Source of the DNA: Acidianus brierleyi
GTDB taxonomy: Archaea > Thermoproteota > Thermoprotei_A > Sulfolobales > Sulfolobaceae
Length of the DNA stretch: 64,000 nucleotides
Direction of reading: 5' to 3'
Assembly (NCBI RefSeq): GCF_003201835.2
Contig: NZ_CP029289.2
Location: 2,116,501 to 2,180,500, forward strand
Position numbers and translations under genes: made by a program. Under the pieces are notes generated by a model that was not told the DNA's origin, ran no database searches, and saw only the letters and a program-made list of their open reading frames with translations. This document shows positions 43,580-53,250 of this stretch, piece after piece. Position 1 is the first letter of the stretch, and the number at the start of each line of letters is the position of its first letter.

Positions 43580-44508
43580 GGTACCTCACTTCTGAAGAAC
43601 TCATCTCCCAAAAGTGGAGTCCACCACCATTGGTTATTTAAATACCATTCAACTGTTTTCTTTAATCCTTCTTCTAGCGGTATTGTTTTGTATTCTAACT
43701 TAGTATTTTTCATTGAATATAATTTATCATGACCAGGCCTATCCTTTACGTACTTTATTAATGGTTTTTTACCTAGAATTTTTCCTATCTCGTCTATAAT
43801 CTCTATATTAGTTCTTCTCTGTCCTCCTGGGACATTATATATTTCTCCTTTTTTACCCTCTTGCATTATCTTTTTTATTATTTTTGCAGTATCTTCTACA
43901 AAAATCCAGTCTCTTTCTTGTTTTCCGTCTCCATAAACAGGTATTTCCATATTTTTTAGAATTCTTATAATAGTCTTTGGAATTAATTTTTCAGGAAATT
44001 GTCTAGGTCCATAATTATTTGATGGCCTTATTATCAGGGCGTTTACTCCATATGTTCTAATGTAAGAATGGATAAACATATCTCCAGATGCTTTAGATGC
44101 AGAATAAGGTGAAGACGGTTTTAAAGGAAAATCTTCAGTGGAATTCTCTTGTTCTCCATATACTTCATCAGTAGAAATATGAACTAATTTTAAATCATAT
44201 TTTCTTGCTACTTCAAGTAAATTTATAACTCCTTTAACGTTTGTATCAAGAAATATGAATGGGTCTACTATAGATCTGTCTACGTGACTTTCTGCTGCGA
44301 AATTTACTATAGTATCCACATGATTTTCCTTAACGGCTTTCTCAATTTCTTGGAAATTCCTAATATCTCCTTTGATAAATAAATGTTTAACGTCTTTTAG
44401 ATTTTCTAATCTTCCAGCATAAGTTAGGGCATCAAAGACTAAAGGATTATCAATCTCTCTAACGAATGCCGATCCTATAAATCCTGCTCCTCCAGTTATC
44501 ATTATCAT
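43573..44508 (-). CDS. rfbB: dTDP-glucose 4,6-dehydratase
   Basis: The 311-residue short-chain dehydrogenase-like enzyme makes dTDP-4-keto-6-deoxyglucose. GGAGFIGSAF is at 6-15, the dehydratase T113-D-E115 triad is in ISTDEVYGEQ, and Y135-xxx-K139 is in SPYSASKASG. The FAAESHVDRSI segment (70-80) is characteristic of RmlB. It is slightly shorter than bacterial homologues (about 340-360). It overlaps rfbD and is three bases from rfbA. Confidence 0.95.
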   Translation of the reverse strand: MIMITGGAGFIGSAFVREIDNPLVFDALTYAGRLENLKDVKHLFIKGDIRNFQEIEKAVKENHVDTIVNFAAESHVDRSIVDPFIFLDTNVKGVINLLEVARKYDLKLVHISTDEVYGEQENSTEDFPLKPSSPYSASKASGDMFIHSYIRTYGVNALIIRPSNNYGPRQFPEKLIPKTIIRILKNMEIPVYGDGKQERDWIFVEDTAKIIKKIMQEGKKGEIYNVPGGQRRTNIEIIDEIGKILGKKPLIKYVKDRPGHDKLYSMKNTKLEYKTIPLEEGLKKTVEWYLNNQWWWTPLLGDEFFRSEVPW

Positions 44509-44511
44509 TTT

Positions 44512-45552
44512 TTATACCTCTACAATAGAATTTTCTCCAACTATAATTTTTCTTCCTGAAGGTAATCCGTCTTTTTTAGATATTTTAGCCTTCTCTCCTA
44601 CTATAGAATCTATTATAGAAACGTTACTAATTTGTGCTTCATCCATTATAAGAGAATTCGATATTTCCGAATTTTCTATTATACAGTTATCTCCTATAGT
44701 AGTATAAGGACCTATGAATGAGTTTTTGATTACAGAATTTCTACCAATATATACTGGTCCTCTTACTGTGGAATTCTCTATAATACAGTTTTCAGCTTTT
44801 ACTCTACCTTCTATTTTGCCTGAGATTTTCCCTATTATTTCGCGTTCCAAAAATCTGTCAAGAAGTATCATATTAGCCTCAAGTAAATCCTCTGGAGTTC
44901 CAGTATCTTTCCACCAACCTTCTACTATACTATAGTTAACTTCCTTTCCTTCGTTAAGTAGTTCTTGGATAGCATCAGTTATTTCTAATTCTCCTCTCCA
45001 ACTAGGCTTAATTTTTTCAATAGAATTAAAAATACTTGGAGTAAATGCATATACTCCTACTAATGCTAAATCAGATATAAACTCCTTTGGCTTCTCTACT
45101 AGTTTTATTACTTTTCCTTCATTTATTACAGCTACACCAAATCTATTAGGATTATTTACTTTAGCAAGAAGTATAGAAGCTTCACCATTAAAATTTATCA
45201 AATTTTTAAGACCGTCAAGCACTACGTTATCTCCTAAATACACAACAAATCTATCGTTACCTACAAAGTCTTTAGCCTTATAAATCGCATCAGCTAGACC
45301 AAAGGCTTCTCCTTGATAAATATATGTTACGTTTATATCAAAAACAGATCCGTCTCCATAGAATTCTACTACTTTTTCTGGATGATTATTTCCTAGTATT
45401 ATAGCAAAATCTCTTATTCCTAAATCTCTAAGAGATAATATACCCCATAGCGAAACTGGTTTACCTGCTATCTTAAGCAACTGTTTTGGTCCAGTATGCG
45501 TTAATGGTCTAAGTCTTGTTCCTTGACCACCGTGAAGAATAACAGCTTTCAT
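44512..45552 (-). CDS. rfbA: Glucose-1-phosphate thymidylyltransferase, long archaeal type
   Basis: This 346-residue nucleotidyltransferase makes dTDP-glucose from glucose-1-phosphate and dTTP. The nucleotide-binding start MKAVILHGGQGTRLRPLT includes GGQGTRLRP at 8-16, followed by PKQLLKIAGKP with the conserved lysine. From about residue 245 the protein has hexapeptide-repeat (left-handed beta-helix) sequence (VYIGRNSVIKNSFIGPYTTI), typical of the long archaeal form. The ATG at 45552 is favoured over one at 45603, because it places the motif at the N-terminus. It is the first gene of the operon. Confidence 0.93.
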   Translation of the reverse strand: MKAVILHGGQGTRLRPLTHTGPKQLLKIAGKPVSLWGILSLRDLGIRDFAIILGNNHPEKVVEFYGDGSVFDINVTYIYQGEAFGLADAIYKAKDFVGNDRFVVYLGDNVVLDGLKNLINFNGEASILLAKVNNPNRFGVAVINEGKVIKLVEKPKEFISDLALVGVYAFTPSIFNSIEKIKPSWRGELEITDAIQELLNEGKEVNYSIVEGWWKDTGTPEDLLEANMILLDRFLEREIIGKISGKIEGRVKAENCIIENSTVRGPVYIGRNSVIKNSFIGPYTTIGDNCIIENSEISNSLIMDEAQISNVSIIDSIVGEKAKISKKDGLPSGRKIIVGENSIVEV

Positions 45553-45935
45553 TAATTGATTAAAAGAGCGCAAATATAAAAATTTGAAATATAGTAATGC
45601 CAATATAATTCAGCATATCTCTAATATTGCGTAAAAATTTAATATATTATTTTCACTTACTCTCTTTTATAATTTTAAATATTATAGTTATGATACCTTA
45701 ATGCTTAACTATTTTAAAAGTTTTTCAAAAATTGACGATTTATTCTACAAAATTTTTAGATAGATATATGAGCAAATATATAATTTATTATATAAATGTT
45801 TAAAGAGAATAAACATTGTTTACTTTATAAAGTAAAAAATTTAATATATTAGATTGCTAACTTAAAAGTTCTTTCCAAAATTTTCATTATTATTAGATTT
45901 ATTTAATCAGATGTATAAAGTCTATTTGATCATAT
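45553..45935. promoter_or_regulatory. Divergent intergenic region, rfb operon / propeller gene
   Basis: This AT-rich stretch of 383 bases lies between the start of the rfb operon (minus) and the start of the exported propeller protein (plus). No convincing gene was found. It should contain both promoters. TTATATAAATG-like runs near 45787-45800 and TTTAATATATTAG near 45840 are candidate TATA elements, but far from the plus-strand ATG, so a nearer element around 45895-45915 (ATTTATTTAATC) is possible. No strong inverted repeats were seen by eye. Confidence 0.35.
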
Positions 45936-48149
45936 ATGAATTCGAAAAAAGTAGTTATGTCGATAGCATTCGTATTAATTTTAGTTAGTGCAGTTTCATC
46001 TGTATATCTCTTATCATCTACATCAATAACTGAACAATCTCCTCAAAATAGTGCTCACAATTCATATGCTTGGATATCTGCATCTCAAGTAACTCCAGGA
46101 AAATGGATAAAAATAACTAATCAAGATTTCGCGCCCGCAAATAAAACTGAGGTATTCCTAGATGGCTGGATAGGATGCCATGTAGCAGCTATGGATTCAT
46201 GGCTAATATATTACGTTTTATCTCATTATGGGGTAAACTTCACTTATGAGTTTCATACATCAGATCCTTATAGAGTTCCACCTAATGTTCCAGGATTAAT
46301 ATTCGAAGGATACAAGGCACCTAAGAATTCTCCTATAATGTTTGACTGGATATATATGTATAATGAATACCTAAATGAGACTACATTACCAACTCCAGAG
46401 CCAATGAATTACACAATAAGCCCAAGTATAGCGACCTATGACGGATTAATGGAATTAAAAGACTTCGCACCACAATGGATATATAATATAGCCATAACAT
46501 ATAACGTTCCGATAGTAGGTCAATTTAAATCTCCACCTCACGTAGTAACCATGTTAGTAGTTACAGGACCTAATGGCACATGGTTATTGCTGGGACCATC
46601 ATATCCTCCATCTGCAATAGCCAAATTAACTCCAGAACAAGTAATGGAAGATTTACTAACTCAGAGTAATCCAGAACTAATGCAGGCAATTTATCAATTT
46701 TGGCAAGTTTTAAATGAATCTATGGGAAAACCAGTTACTATAACAGTTAGCCAACAACAAGAGGAAATAACATATTTACATGGATTTGGATTCACCACAT
46801 ATTACCTATCTAATACTCCAAGCATAAGTACTGGTCCATCTTCATGGAATATGTATGCTAATAGTCCAAATAGAAATCCAGTATTTTCCGGAAATCTAGA
46901 TGTCAACTGGATATATCAACAAATGAACGCTTTTCAGTATGGAAACATAACAGCCTGGGAACAAGATACAAAAATGCTAGGATCTGAATTTGGTTCAGGA
47001 TATGAACAAGCGGCTGGTGATGCTGTAGGTCCATCATTTGCTAACGGAATAGTTTACGTTGGTTCAGATAGCGGACAGCTATATGCCATAAATGCGCAAA
47101 CTGGAAACGCGATATGGATATTGAGTACGCCTGCAGCAGTAATAATGTCGGAACCAGTAGTTTACCATGGCATGATTTATGTAGGATTAGGTCCAGCTAC
47201 TTTCACGTATGAACAAGGTAAATTAAACGCATACGGTGGTGGACATAGAGGATTGTATACTGGATTAACTGGTTTGCTAGCAGTAAATGCTAGTGATGGA
47301 ATACCGAAATGGATATTCTTAACTAAATCTCAAGCAATGCCCACTGCAGTTGCATATAATGGAATGGTAATGTTTGATGATGGAGACGGAAACGTGTACG
47401 CATTAAATGCTACTAATGGAAACTTAATATGGAATTACTCTTATGATGGAAGTGCCAATATGGCAAGTTTAGATTTATATGTAGGGAACAATTATGCATT
47501 ATTAATAACAGCGTTCTCTCCAGGTTATCCTGTTAATATGTCTGCAATTGTTGCATTATACGTTAACAATGGAACACCTGCATATGTTCTTAAAGTGCCC
47601 TTTGCATATGGTTCTTCAGTAGGTGATGCAGTACCAGCAGTATATGGACAATATTTAGTAGATAGTTTCATGGGTTATCCGGTATATCATGGCGTTTATT
47701 TAAATCAAATATACGTTAGGCAAGTGTTATTAGTAGCTAATGTTACTAACGGAAATATATTATACGTTGAAAATATAACTGGATATGGTCATCCAGGTGA
47801 CGATAATAATGGCTTTAGTCCACTAGTATATAATGGAATTATTTACGTACCTTCTCATATAAATAGAACCGTAGCAGCATTCAATTTAACCTCTGGTAAA
47901 TTAATATGGATATCTCCACAGATGAAGCATGCATCATTAGCTGATCAGCCAGTTTACTATGATGGGTATATAATAGTGCCAGATTTTGATCATTTTGCAG
48001 TACTTAACGCTGCTAATGGAGACTTAGTTAACAAGTATTATGTTGGAGTAGATCTAGGTAAGGATCAGCCAATAATAGTAGGAAATACTATAATAGACTC
48101 ATCAATATTTGATTATGTAATAGCTCTTCCTATAAGTCAAGTGATTTAA
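45936..48149 (+). CDS. Exported PQQ-like beta-propeller protein with DUF929-like N-terminal domain
   Basis: The 737-residue protein has a signal peptide or anchor (about residues 5-27). Residues about 55-290 resemble DUF929, a thioredoxin-like Sulfolobales domain: GWIGCHVAAMDSWLIYYVL near 77-95 corresponds to the CPxCAAxxW active-site helix, but only one cysteine (C81) remains, and HTSDP follows. From about residue 355 on, PQQ-type propeller repeats appear (GIVYVGSDSGQLYAINAQTG, NGNVYALNA-like blades). Many Asn-x-Ser/Thr sites suggest glycosylation. The protein is probably extracellular; whether PQQ is bound and what it oxidises is unknown. The fusion is unusual. Confidence 0.85.
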   Translation: MNSKKVVMSIAFVLILVSAVSSVYLLSSTSITEQSPQNSAHNSYAWISASQVTPGKWIKITNQDFAPANKTEVFLDGWIGCHVAAMDSWLIYYVLSHYGVNFTYEFHTSDPYRVPPNVPGLIFEGYKAPKNSPIMFDWIYMYNEYLNETTLPTPEPMNYTISPSIATYDGLMELKDFAPQWIYNIAITYNVPIVGQFKSPPHVVTMLVVTGPNGTWLLLGPSYPPSAIAKLTPEQVMEDLLTQSNPELMQAIYQFWQVLNESMGKPVTITVSQQQEEITYLHGFGFTTYYLSNTPSISTGPSSWNMYANSPNRNPVFSGNLDVNWIYQQMNAFQYGNITAWEQDTKMLGSEFGSGYEQAAGDAVGPSFANGIVYVGSDSGQLYAINAQTGNAIWILSTPAAVIMSEPVVYHGMIYVGLGPATFTYEQGKLNAYGGGHRGLYTGLTGLLAVNASDGIPKWIFLTKSQAMPTAVAYNGMVMFDDGDGNVYALNATNGNLIWNYSYDGSANMASLDLYVGNNYALLITAFSPGYPVNMSAIVALYVNNGTPAYVLKVPFAYGSSVGDAVPAVYGQYLVDSFMGYPVYHGVYLNQIYVRQVLLVANVTNGNILYVENITGYGHPGDDNNGFSPLVYNGIIYVPSHINRTVAAFNLTSGKLIWISPQMKHASLADQPVYYDGYIIVPDFDHFAVLNAANGDLVNKYYVGVDLGKDQPIIVGNTIIDSSIFDYVIALPISQVI

Positions 48150-48167
48150 ATTCTCTAATTTAGATTT

Positions 48168-49310
48168 TTATTTTAAAACTATTTTTGGTTTAAATGGTTT
48201 AGGTTCTGGAAGTTTTAAATAAAATATTGAAGCTAAAATTCTTAAAACGCCTACACCTAACATTAATAACCTTATGGAATCTATTCCTGCTATTGACGTA
48301 AAATATTCTGCAAGTATTGAGCCTATACTAGAGCCTATTAGATCTCCTAAACCACCTATTGCACTATATATTCCCACAGATCTCTTTACATCACTTGAAG
48401 AATCATAGAGGTAAGACATATAAGCTGTAGAATTAACTGAATTAGTAAATCCCGCAACTACATTAGCTAAATATATTTCATATACCGACGTTGACAGCGC
48501 ATACGCTAAAGGAAAAGTTGCTAATGCGAGTCTTCCAGTAAACATCATAATTTTTCTGTTTTTGTCTACTAATTTTCCTATTTTTCTTTGTAACAAAAGC
48601 GTAGATGAGCCAGAAATTACGCTGATAATGGCAACTTCGCTAAAATTCATCTTAAAGACATACACTTGTGCCATGGGGAAGAGTGGCCATGCTAAAGACC
48701 AAACTATATTGAAAAGGAAGGATATTAAAAGATAATCTTTCAATTCTCTAGATATATTTATTTTAATTGTATTTTTTACTTCGTAATCTACATCAAATTT
48801 AGTAGATATAACGCCATCAAGTAATGTGAGTACGCCAGCAATAATAAAGAAATATCTTATTAGCGAGAATCTCTCTCCTACTATAAATCCTGTTATTAAT
48901 GTAGCTATAAGTCCTCCAAAAGTAGAATAAAAAGAATATTGAGCTAATATTTTTCCTCTGGATGTTAAACTAACTTTTTCCATTATTAAATACCAACCAA
49001 ATATAGATATTCCCATAGAAGCGTCAAGAGCCAAGTAAACTATAGTGAAAAAAATGCTAAAAGGGACTATCGATAAGACTAACCATAATATACCAGTTAG
49101 AAATGTTCCAAAACTAACTAACGTTTTTGCTCTAGCTTTAACATAACCTAAAAAGAATTGTACTACTGAAGGTAAGACTGTTCCTGCAGAAGATATTAAA
49201 CCCAATTGCTCTCCTATAAGTCCGTAAGCCGCAGAGACAAAGGAAATAAATGGTTGTACTAATTCTAACGAAAAGTTCTTTAAAATAATGTAAGTCCGCA
49301 GAGGTTTCAT
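48168..49310 (-). CDS. MFS transporter
   Basis: The 380-residue protein has twelve predicted membrane segments and the MFS two-bundle pattern. A basic cytoplasmic loop with QRKIGKLVDKNRKIM near residues 233-247 corresponds to the loop-8/9 motif, and KARAKTLVSFGTFLTGI is the earlier counterpart. The end is a short basic tail (PKPFKPKIVLK). The substrate is unknown. It lies tail to tail with the propeller protein gene, 18 bases apart. Confidence 0.9.
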   Translation of the reverse strand: MKPLRTYIILKNFSLELVQPFISFVSAAYGLIGEQLGLISSAGTVLPSVVQFFLGYVKARAKTLVSFGTFLTGILWLVLSIVPFSIFFTIVYLALDASMGISIFGWYLIMEKVSLTSRGKILAQYSFYSTFGGLIATLITGFIVGERFSLIRYFFIIAGVLTLLDGVISTKFDVDYEVKNTIKINISRELKDYLLISFLFNIVWSLAWPLFPMAQVYVFKMNFSEVAIISVISGSSTLLLQRKIGKLVDKNRKIMMFTGRLALATFPLAYALSTSVYEIYLANVVAGFTNSVNSTAYMSYLYDSSSDVKRSVGIYSAIGGLGDLIGSSIGSILAEYFTSIAGIDSIRLLMLGVGVLRILASIFYLKLPEPKPFKPKIVLK

Positions 49311-49405
49311 TCTACTTTCTCTTAAGGCTTCTTCCTTATAATTATTATATTCCTAAATTAGCGAAGAAAAATTTATTAAGTGAATTTTTAAAAGTCAGTT
49401 ATAAA

Positions 49406-50335
49406 TTAAGTTATAAAGTAATCTATATTTACTTTACTAATCGCATCATCAATTTCTTTTAATATATTCTCTTCTAATTTCCATCCTATACTTTCAATAT
49501 TCTCTTTTAAATGATTGATTTTTGAGGTATTAAATATTGGAAAGACATTCTCCTTATTAAGTAACCAATTCAATACTATCTGAGCTAAAGTCTTTCCTGT
49601 TTCTTTAGAGATTCTCTCCAACTCCCCTAGTAAAGGTTCTAAAGACGAAATATATTCTTGTCTTGCTAAATAATACCACCTAAATTCGTCTCTAACTTCT
49701 TTTCTACCTATTAGATAACCTAAACCTAAAGAATCATAAGCCAATAGAGGAATATTTTCTTTTTTCATATAAGGATATATTTCTTTTTCTACATCTCTAA
49801 AAAGCAGATTATAATGCAGTTCATTAGCAGCCACATCAGTTTTTGAAAGATATTCTCTGAATTCTTTCATTAAAGGTAGGGAAAAGTTACTTAATCCTAC
49901 GTATCTTACTTTTCCTTCCTCATATAATTTTTCTAGTGCTTTAGCAGTTTCCCTAATAGGGACATAAGAATTTGGCCAATGCACTAAATATAGATCTATA
50001 TAATTGACATTTAGTCTTCTTAAACTTCCTTCTGCAGCTCTTAATACGTCGTTATATCTTAGATGATTTTCGGAAACTTTAGTTATAATAAAAATATCTT
50101 CTCTCCTAATTTCCTTAATTATCTCACCTAAAATTCTCTCAGACTCTCCATTACCGTAAGTTTCCGCAGTATCTATAGCGTTAATTCCTAAGTTAATCGC
50201 CTCTTTAATTATCTTTTTTGAATCTTCTCTAGTAACCATAGTTTTAGTTCCGAACTCCCAAGATCCTAAAATTAGAGGAAAAATTTTTTCCTTTGTCCAT
50301 CCAAACTCCATACTATAATTACTATTTCGTATCAT
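49406..50335 (-). CDS. Aldo/keto reductase
   Basis: The 309-residue protein is an NAD(P)H-dependent aldo/keto reductase with a TIM barrel fold. The catalytic tetrad is intact: D55 and Y60 in IDTAETYGNGESE, K86 in FIITKVSEN, and H119 in LYLVHWPNSYVP. The C-terminal NTSKINHLKENIES segment is the NADP-binding region. It probably reduces aldehydes or sugars; the actual substrate is unknown. It is transcribed alone. Confidence 0.94.
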   Translation of the reverse strand: MIRNSNYSMEFGWTKEKIFPLILGSWEFGTKTMVTREDSKKIIKEAINLGINAIDTAETYGNGESERILGEIIKEIRREDIFIITKVSENHLRYNDVLRAAEGSLRRLNVNYIDLYLVHWPNSYVPIRETAKALEKLYEEGKVRYVGLSNFSLPLMKEFREYLSKTDVAANELHYNLLFRDVEKEIYPYMKKENIPLLAYDSLGLGYLIGRKEVRDEFRWYYLARQEYISSLEPLLGELERISKETGKTLAQIVLNWLLNKENVFPIFNTSKINHLKENIESIGWKLEENILKEIDDAISKVNIDYFIT

Positions 50336-50401
50336 TAAATCTATCTAGATAATATTCTACTTCTCTGCATAACTCTTATAATTCCTTAAAAATAATTTAC
50401 A

Positions 50402-50644
50402 ATGATGAATATACTCATAATTCTTAATCGGTCTACAGGCAAAGCTGTAATTTTCCTCCTATATTTAATCTCAAGGTTATTATCAATACCTTGGTTTTAT
50501 CAGTTTCTTTATTACCTATTTACTTTCCCTGACGCTAGTTTCTCTGGTTTCTTTATAAATCTTGGTTTAATACCCCTATTATTTATTGTTCTAATAATAG
50601 TGGCCATTATAAAACTGATCCTAAAAATCAAACATAAAAATTGA
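50402..50644 (+). CDS. Small membrane protein (80 aa, uncertain)
   Basis: An 80-residue frame from ATG at 50402 encodes two hydrophobic stretches (about 15-45 and 50-74) and a basic C-terminus (KLILKIKHKN). No family is recognised. It sits in a gap between the aldo/keto reductase and SSB genes, with a weak AT-rich upstream region. It may be a real small membrane protein, or a chance open frame in an AT-rich gap; the hydrophobic pattern and the positive tail favour a real gene modestly. Confidence 0.42.
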   Translation: MMNILIILNRSTGKAVIFLLYLISRLLSIPWFYQFLYYLFTFPDASFSGFFINLGLIPLLFIVLIIVAIIKLILKIKHKN

Positions 50645-50736
50645 TTATACATTTTTTAGATAAGGTTATGTATACTACATTTTTCAGTAGGAAGTTTTAT
50701 AATATCATTCACTGCGTTTATACACGCGTAGTAAAA

Positions 50737-51132
50737 ATGAAAGTAAACGAATTAAAGCCTCGTGCAGGGGCAAGTGTAACTGTAAAGGTAGTAAGTGTAG
50801 GAGAACCCAAACAGGTTATGAACAAGGATGGGTCAACTCATAACGTTGCCGATGTATTAGTCGGCGATGAGACTGGATCTATCCTTTTCAGTCTTTGGGA
50901 TGATAATATAAGCAAAGTAGCAACAGGAGATGTTTTAGATATAACAAACGGTTACGTATCAATAGTAAGAGGATCAATGAGATTAACATTAGGTAGAGAC
51001 GGAAAAATGGAAAAAAGTACAAAGACTATAGAAAATGTGAATACTGAGAATAACTTATCCAATAAAACAGTAGAAGATACAAGATACGGCGGCTATAGAA
51101 GAAGCGGCGGAAATTTCAGGAAAAGATTCTAA
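50737..51132 (+). CDS. ssb: Single-stranded DNA-binding protein, crenarchaeal SSB
   Basis: The 131-residue protein has one OB-fold domain (residues 1-90, VNELKPRAGASVTVKVV and VADVLVGDETGSILFSLWDD) and a Gly/Arg-rich C-terminal tail (RYGGYRRSGGNFRKRF). This is the architecture of Sulfolobus SSB, which protects single-stranded DNA during replication and repair; the tail mediates protein contacts. The ATG at 50737 is chosen because it starts the OB fold (MKVNELKP); an earlier in-frame start would add 32 unrelated residues. Confidence 0.95.
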   Translation: MKVNELKPRAGASVTVKVVSVGEPKQVMNKDGSTHNVADVLVGDETGSILFSLWDDNISKVATGDVLDITNGYVSIVRGSMRLTLGRDGKMEKSTKTIENVNTENNLSNKTVEDTRYGGYRRSGGNFRKRF

Positions 51133-51238
51133 ACTTTTGTAACCATAATTAAAATTTAATTTTCATTTTTTAGTGCTTATCTATTCTATCATTATTAATC
51201 TAGAAAGGCTTATATTTTAGGCTAGAGAGTTTATATCA

Positions 51239-52315
51239 ATGAAAGCGATAGTAGTAAAACCAAGCAGTAAAGGAGTAGAAGTAAGAGATGTAAATGAGAA
51301 AGAAGTGCAGAATTTTGGAAGGGTAAAAGTTAGGATTATAGAAAATGGAATATGCGGTACTGATAGAGAAATTGTACAAGGAAAAATGACATCCGCAAGG
51401 GCTCCTCAAGGTAGAGATTGGTTAGTTTTAGGTCATGAGGCCTTAGGAGTAGTTGAAGAACCTTTTGGAGAATTTAAGGTAAACGATGTGGTTATGCCAG
51501 TAAATAGAAGAGGATGCGGAAAATGTAATAATTGTCTAATGGGTAGAGCAGATCATTGTGAAACTGGGGAATTTGTTGAAGCAGGAATAAGCGATATGGA
51601 CGGATTTATGAGGGAATATTATTATGATGATCCGAAATACTTAGTTAAGGTTCCCAAAGGTATAGAAGATATAGCCATATTAGCACAACCTCTTTCTGAC
51701 TTAGAAAAATCAGTAAATGAGATAATAAAAGTTCAAGAAAGAGTTTATTGGACATGTAATGATGGTACATTCTCATGTAGGAGAGCTCTTGTTATAGGTA
51801 GTGGGCCTATAGGGATTTTGGTATCAATGCTTTTAAGATCCCATTCTTTTCAAGTTATTGTAGCAAATAGGAGAGAACCAACAGAAATAGAGGATCAAAT
51901 ATTTCAAGAGATAGGTGCAGAATACTTTAATTCAGCAAAAGGTTATACAGAGCTTAAAGGAAGATTTGACGTAATATTTAATGCGTCTACTGCTCCTCCA
52001 ACAGTAATAGAGGACATAATACCGTTTTTGAATTATAACGGTGTTTTAGGACTTTTCGGATTTCCACCATCAGGAGAAATGAAGCTTAGTTTTCAAGAAA
52101 TTCAGAGACTGTCTTTAAAAGGTGTAGCGATATTAGGATTGGCAAATGGACAAAAACCTCACTTTGAGGAAGCAATGAGACATTTGTCACAGTGGAAAAT
52201 AACTTGGCCAAAAACTACAAATAAACTTATAACCAGAACAGTACATGTTGACGAAGCGCCTAAAGTTCTTTCTTTCAAAGAAGAGAATGAAATAAAAGTT
52301 AAAATTAGATGGTAA
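51239..52315 (+). CDS. gdh: Glucose 1-dehydrogenase, zinc-dependent
   Basis: The 358-residue medium-chain dehydrogenase oxidises D-glucose (and probably galactose) to gluconolactone in the branched Entner-Doudoroff pathway. Catalytic zinc ligands are C39 (NGICGTD) and H66/E67 (LGHEALG). The structural zinc cysteines C93, C96, C99 and C107 lie in GCGKCNNCLMGRADHC. The nucleotide motif VIGSGPIGIL begins near 181. The sequence is close in length to the S. solfataricus enzyme (366). A TATA-like TTATATTTTAGG lies about 25-30 bases before the ATG. Confidence 0.93.
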   Translation: MKAIVVKPSSKGVEVRDVNEKEVQNFGRVKVRIIENGICGTDREIVQGKMTSARAPQGRDWLVLGHEALGVVEEPFGEFKVNDVVMPVNRRGCGKCNNCLMGRADHCETGEFVEAGISDMDGFMREYYYDDPKYLVKVPKGIEDIAILAQPLSDLEKSVNEIIKVQERVYWTCNDGTFSCRRALVIGSGPIGILVSMLLRSHSFQVIVANRREPTEIEDQIFQEIGAEYFNSAKGYTELKGRFDVIFNASTAPPTVIEDIIPFLNYNGVLGLFGFPPSGEMKLSFQEIQRLSLKGVAILGLANGQKPHFEEAMRHLSQWKITWPKTTNKLITRTVHVDEAPKVLSFKEENEIKVKIRW

Positions 52316-52386
52316 AACTGATAAGACATTTCTTTTTGTAGTAAATTTTAGTTCAAATTTTTAATCTTTACAATCATTATTATTTT

Positions 52387-53250
52387 ATGACATTTTTATT
52401 ATCTGCCACATATGATATCGTTCCAGAGAAAGATAGTATATTACCTCCATTAACGTCAAAGGTACCTAAATATATTCTAGAAAAATCACCATCTATATCT
52501 CCTTTAATTCGAAATAAGACTAAGTATAAGGGATTGACAATTTCTCCCTTAAAAAGAGATGGACAGTATCTTTATTCTATTCCAAACTCTCCAGTAAATG
52601 TAGCAAAATCTGGTACGAAAATGTCATTTCATCTCTCATTTTCCACTCAAGATATAGACCCAAGTATTTTTTATATAGACGAAATTCAAGATACTCCTTA
52701 TGGAAAATTTTATATTACGCTTAATCAAATAGAAGTAAAAGAGATGATAAATCTTAGTTTTAAAATTAATGATTTCTTTGTAATACGGTTTGAAACTCCA
52801 ACCTTATTATCGAACAAATATATGCTTCCTCCTCCATTAAAAAGAAAAAATATTAAAGCAATGAATAAGCTTATTCCTCAACCTTCTCTAATATTTTCGT
52901 TTCTTACTAGTTTATGGAACTCCATTGCTGAACCTAAGGAAAAGATAATAAAAGGAGACTTAGATTGGACTCCATACATGATAGGCAGAATATCTGATGT
53001 TATTTTTACAGAGCTGGGATATTCTATTAAACCTATTACAGTAATTTTAGGAAAAGATAGTCACGATAATCTAAGAGAAGCTAGGGGCTTTATAGGTTGG
53101 ACAAAGTATAAAGTTACTCATTATAGAAATTATATTAGAATTATGGAACGTCTGTTAGGATTAGCATCAATAATGGGTATAGGAAGATCTAGAGGAATTG
53201 GTTTAGGTATAGTTAAAATACTAAACCAAGGGCAAAAAGTTTTAACTTGA
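52387..53250 (+). CDS. cas6: Cas6 crRNA endonuclease (type I-A)
   Basis: The 287-residue protein is the repeat-cleaving RNase of the I-A locus; it should release crRNAs by cutting inside the 24-base repeat eight nucleotides before the spacer. The ferredoxin-like fold ends with the glycine-rich loop G264-IGRSRGIGLG-G274, the Cas6 signature. The N-terminal region begins with MTFLLSATYDIV. The gene faces the cas8a2 gene tail to tail with nine bases of overlap, so it is transcribed separately from the interference operon. Its promoter is in 52316-52386. Confidence 0.9.
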   Translation: MTFLLSATYDIVPEKDSILPPLTSKVPKYILEKSPSISPLIRNKTKYKGLTISPLKRDGQYLYSIPNSPVNVAKSGTKMSFHLSFSTQDIDPSIFYIDEIQDTPYGKFYITLNQIEVKEMINLSFKINDFFVIRFETPTLLSNKYMLPPPLKRKNIKAMNKLIPQPSLIFSFLTSLWNSIAEPKEKIIKGDLDWTPYMIGRISDVIFTELGYSIKPITVILGKDSHDNLREARGFIGWTKYKVTHYRNYIRIMERLLGLASIMGIGRSRGIGLGIVKILNQGQKVLT

